A DNA stretch of 64,000 nucleotides from Limimaricola sp027213785 (GTDB lineage Bacteria; Pseudomonadota; Alphaproteobacteria; Rhodobacterales; Rhodobacteraceae): assembly GCF_050847355.1 (NCBI RefSeq), contig NZ_CP193755.1:744001-808000 (forward strand). The letters are read 5' to 3'. Under the pieces are notes generated by a model. It had not been told where the DNA came from. It saw nothing but the letters and a program-made list of their open reading frames with translations, and ran no database searches. This document shows, piece by piece, positions 61,627-64,000 of the stretch (position 1 is its first letter; each line of letters begins with the position of its first letter). Position numbers and translations under genes: made by a program.

Positions 61627-62343
61627 ATGTCGATTTGGACCCGCATAGCCGAGATCATCGCCGCGTTGCGGCAGGGCGAGAGCCTCGCCTCGATCTTCGA
61701 CCGGCTGCGCACGCCGCCCGAACGCTCGGTGGCCTTTGCCATCGCGGTGATCGCTCTTGGCGCGAAGATGGCCAAGGCCGACGGTCAGGTCACGCGCGGC
61801 GAGGTCGCGGCCTTTCGAGAGGTCTTTACGATCCCGCCCGAGGAGGAGGCCAATGCCGCACGGGTGTTCAACATGGCGCGCACCGACGTGGCGGGATTCG
61901 AGGATTACGCCCGCAAGATCGCCGCGATGTTCGGGGGCGAGAAGGGGCCGCTTTGCGACCTGATGGAGGGGCTGTTTCACATCGCGCTCGCGGATGGCGA
62001 CTACCACCCGGCGGAGAACGCCTTTCTCAAACGCGTCGCCGAGATCTTCGAGATCGATGCGCGGGCCTTCGCGCGGCTGCGCGCGCGATTCGTGCCGGAT
62101 TGCGAGCCCGATCCGTGGGATGTCCTCGGCGTGACCCCCGACGAAGGGCGCGATGCCGCTCGCAGCGCTTGGCGCGCCATCGTGCGCGAAACCCATCCCG
62201 ACCGGCTCGCCGCGCGGGGCTTGCCGGAGGAGGCGATGAAGCTGGCCGAAAGCCGTCTGATCGCCGCCAACCGCGCCTGGGAACGGATCGAGGCGGGGCA
62301 GGGCCATGCCATGGCGCCGGATGGCGAGGAGAACCGCGCCTGA
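61627..62343 (+). CDS. TerB-DnaJ co-chaperone (DjlA-like, soluble)
   Basis: 238-residue protein with a TerB-like helical domain (about 30-155: SVAFAIAVIALGAKMAKADGQV, HIALADGDYHPAENAFLKRVAEIF, both with DG-type metal-binding turns) and a C-terminal J domain (about 165-230: DPWDVLGVTPDEGRDAARSAWRAI, HPD motif in RETHPDRLAA). This is the DjlA arrangement but without the N-terminal membrane helix, so it should be cytosolic. It would stimulate DnaK ATPase in response to a TerB-sensed signal. The stop overlaps the next start by one base. Confidence 0.93.
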   Translation: MSIWTRIAEIIAALRQGESLASIFDRLRTPPERSVAFAIAVIALGAKMAKADGQVTRGEVAAFREVFTIPPEEEANAARVFNMARTDVAGFEDYARKIAAMFGGEKGPLCDLMEGLFHIALADGDYHPAENAFLKRVAEIFEIDARAFARLRARFVPDCEPDPWDVLGVTPDEGRDAARSAWRAIVRETHPDRLAARGLPEEAMKLAESRLIAANRAWERIEAGQGHAMAPDGEENRA

Positions 62344-63356
62344 TGCGACTGGCGACGTGGAACGTCGCCTGGTTCGACCGGCTGTTCGATGATGCGGGCG
62401 TGATGCTGCATGATGAGGGCGACTCGGCCCGTCACGGCATCACCCGGGCGCGGCAGCTCGACGGCATCGCCGTGGTGATGCAGGCGCTCGATGCCGATGG
62501 GATCGTAGTGGTCGAGGCTCCCGATACCGGCGGCAAGCGCAGCGGCGTCCGTGCCCTCGAAACATTCGCGGCCAGGGTGGGGCTCCGGGCACGGGAGGCG
62601 CTGATCGGCTTTCACAGCCATACACAGCAGGAGATCGCCTTTCTCCACGATCCCGACCGCATTCGGGCCCGCCACGATCCCCGGGAGAGTGCCCGCGCGC
62701 CGCGCTTCGATCTCAAGGCAGGCCGTGGCGAGACGCGGATCAGCTGGTCCAAGCCGCCGCTCGAGCTGGCGATCGAGGCCGAGGGCGTCGCGCTGCGCCT
62801 CATCGGGGTCCATGCCAAGTCCAAGGCCCCCCACGGCGCGCAGAACCCCGGCGACCTGCGGCGCATCGCGATCGAAAACCGCCGCAAGCAGCTCGCGCAG
62901 TGCGGCTGGCTGCGAGCGCGCGTCGAAGATCACCTGGATGCGGGCGACAGCCTCGTGGTGATGGGGGATTTCAACGACGGTCCCGGTCTCGATGCGCAGG
63001 AGCGGCTGTTCGGACGCTCCGGGGTGGAGATCGTGCTGGGGGAGGGCGAGCCACCCGAGCGGCGGCTGCACGATCCGCATGCCCGTTTGGCCCTGTCGCA
63101 GCCCATCGCGGCGCAGCCCGCCACCGCGCGTTTCGCCGTGCCGCCCGACTGGCGCATCCTCTCGGCGCTTCTCGACTACGCGATGGTGTCACCAGACCTG
63201 ATGGGCTGGGCGCCGCGCTGGCGCATCTGGCACCCTTTCGACGACCCGGCGATCTATGCCGATGCCGAGCTGCGTGAGGCACTGCTCGCGGCCTCGGACC
63301 ATTTTCCGGTCACGCTCGACCTCGATCCGACTGGAAACACCTCGGCCGCCGACTAG
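62343..63356 (+). CDS. Endonuclease/exonuclease/phosphatase-fold protein
   Basis: 337-residue protein of the EEP superfamily (metal-dependent hydrolases of phosphodiesters or phosphoesters). Begins MRLATWNVAWFDRLFDD; GIVVVEAPDTGGKRSG replaces the usual Glu-containing loop; active-site IGVHAKSKAPHG and LVVMGDFNDGPG (Asp-Asn) are present; the end has ALLDYAMVSPDL and the final SDHFPVTLDLD catalytic Asp-His pair. Catalytic set looks intact. Start overlaps the TerB-DnaJ stop (TGATG), so the two are coupled. Substrate (DNA, RNA or lipid phosphate) is unknown. Confidence 0.9.
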   Translation: MRLATWNVAWFDRLFDDAGVMLHDEGDSARHGITRARQLDGIAVVMQALDADGIVVVEAPDTGGKRSGVRALETFAARVGLRAREALIGFHSHTQQEIAFLHDPDRIRARHDPRESARAPRFDLKAGRGETRISWSKPPLELAIEAEGVALRLIGVHAKSKAPHGAQNPGDLRRIAIENRRKQLAQCGWLRARVEDHLDAGDSLVVMGDFNDGPGLDAQERLFGRSGVEIVLGEGEPPERRLHDPHARLALSQPIAAQPATARFAVPPDWRILSALLDYAMVSPDLMGWAPRWRIWHPFDDPAIYADAELREALLAASDHFPVTLDLDPTGNTSAAD

Positions 63357-63366
63357 CTTCAGCGAC

Positions 63367-63744
63367 ATGAAACACGCATTCCATGCCGCCCTTGTCGCCG
63401 CGCTGCTCGCCGGTCCCGTCTCCGCGCAAGTGGAGGAAGCCCCCGCCGAGGATGAGGGCTTCAGCCTGATGCAGGAAGGCGCGGAGCTGTTCTTTCGCGG
63501 GATCATGGGCGAGATGGAGCCCGCCATCGAGGATTTCCGGGCCTTCGCGGAGATGGCCGAGCCGCATCTCAGATCGCTGCTGTCGGAGATGGGCCCGGCA
63601 CTGATGCAGGTGCTCGACCGGATCGACGACATCGCCAATTACGAGGCACCCGAAATCCTCGAGAACGGCGACATCATCATCCGCCGCAAGCGCGAGGCGC
63701 CCGAGTTCACCCCAGATCCCGATGCACCGGAAATTGAGATCTGA
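63367..63744 (+). CDS. Small exported protein of unknown function
   Basis: 125-residue protein with a signal peptide (HAALVAALLAGPVSAQ, cleavage near residue 21). The mature part is acidic and helical (LMQEGAELFFRGIMGEMEPAIEDFRAFAEMAEPHLRSLL has the heptad look of a short coiled coil) and ends EAPEFTPDPDAPEIEI. Starts ten bases after the EEP-fold gene, so likely the same transcript. Related small proteins are common in Rhodobacterales and are often called AAA ATPase in error; no nucleotide-binding motif is present. Confidence 0.82.
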   Translation: MKHAFHAALVAALLAGPVSAQVEEAPAEDEGFSLMQEGAELFFRGIMGEMEPAIEDFRAFAEMAEPHLRSLLSEMGPALMQVLDRIDDIANYEAPEILENGDIIIRRKREAPEFTPDPDAPEIEI

Positions 63745-63803
63745 GCTCTCGCCTCCGGGTGACATCGCCGCTTAACCTCTCCCGAAGTATCGAGGAGAGG
63801 CCC

Positions 63804-64000
63804 ATGAACCAGAAGGAGGGCGGCCCCTGCGCCGTCGTTTTCGATCTCGACGGCACGCTGATCGACAGTGCGCCGGACATGGCGGCCGCCGTGAACCGTG
63901 CCTTTGTGGCGCATGGGCTGGAGGCGACCGATCCGGGGGTCGTGGCCGGCCTCATCGGCAATGGTGCGCATCGTCTGGTGGCGGACCTGCTGGCGCGACA
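63804..64000 (+). CDS. gph: Phosphoglycolate phosphatase, 3' end cut by window
   Basis: First 65 residues of a HAD-family hydrolase. The nucleophile motif is in AVVFDLDGTLIDSAPDM (Asp pair), followed by AAAVNRAFVAHGL and GLIGNGAHRLVADLLA, which matches Gph, the enzyme salvaging 2-phosphoglycolate. GAGGAGAGG precedes the ATG closely. The rest lies outside the window, so the HAD motifs II-IV cannot be checked and other HAD subfamilies remain possible. Confidence 0.8.
   Translation, partial: MNQKEGGPCAVVFDLDGTLIDSAPDMAAAVNRAFVAHGLEATDPGVVAGLIGNGAHRLVADLLAR

Overview
The window is a stretch of chromosome from a GC-rich alphaproteobacterium. Gene content and order point to the Rhodobacterales (Roseobacter/Rhodobacter group): the housekeeping sigma factor rpoD, nrdR-ribD, the split his cluster hisB-hisH-hisA-hisF-hisE, pyc, choXWV divergent from betICBA, and hflK-hflC-(DUF2065)-degP. 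This placement rests on recognised families and their arrangement; no search was run. I see no rRNA, CRISPR array, insertion sequence, prophage or plasmid gene, so this is mostly core genome with a few accessory islands.

Layout. 1-6.0 kb: 3' part of rpoD with a strong terminator, rmuC, a small exported protein, yjbQ, nrdR-ribD. 6.0-11.4 kb, minus strand: an EF-hand protein and three capsule-export genes (kpsS, an OPX/Wza-KpsD lipoprotein, kpsC) lying between ribD and ribE. 11.5-17.2 kb: ribE with a coupled unknown gene, sdaA-GST (minus), rpiA, glutathione reductase. 17.3-21.5 kb: hflK-hflC-DUF2065 and degP, an envelope quality-control block. 21.6-27 kb: peptidoglycan-binding lipoprotein, ferredoxin, FG-GAP protein, cobS, cobT, a KefB/C-type antiporter. 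27-32.4 kb: a 976-residue GspL/GspC-like fusion protein, a SIMPL protein, a YetF-type membrane protein and a glycosyltransferase-like protein. 32.5-39.5 kb: tRNA-Tyr, rlmB, the his genes on the minus strand broken up by small plus-strand genes, and two identical tRNA-Gly genes. 39.6-49.8 kb: VOC protein, pyc, a membrane-bound GGDEF protein, a UvrD/PcrA helicase, LysE and DMT exporters. 49.7-58.1 kb: choline uptake (choXWV) and choline-O-sulfate/choline oxidation to glycine betaine (betICBA). 58.2-64 kb: thermonuclease, small lipoprotein, DUF4174 protein, GNAT acetyltransferase, TerB-DnaJ protein, an endonuclease/exonuclease/phosphatase-fold protein, an exported protein and the start of gph.

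How genes work together. The cho/bet block is a complete route: ChoX captures choline, ChoWV imports it, BetC releases choline from its sulfate ester, BetA and BetB oxidise choline to glycine betaine, and BetI represses from a palindrome between the two divergent units. The three capsule genes encode the Kdo-linker transferases (KpsS, KpsC) and the outer-membrane exporter, but the inner-membrane transporter genes are not here.

Most notable signals: (1) the single polypeptide joining a GspL-like cytoplasmic domain to a GspC-like periplasmic domain with no type II secretion genes nearby; (2) a 20-base motif, GCGTATTTNNGGAACAAAGT, present four times just after gene ends; (3) paired perfect palindromes in betB-betA and choX-choW; (4) a candidate small RNA with a very strong terminator between rlmB and hisE.
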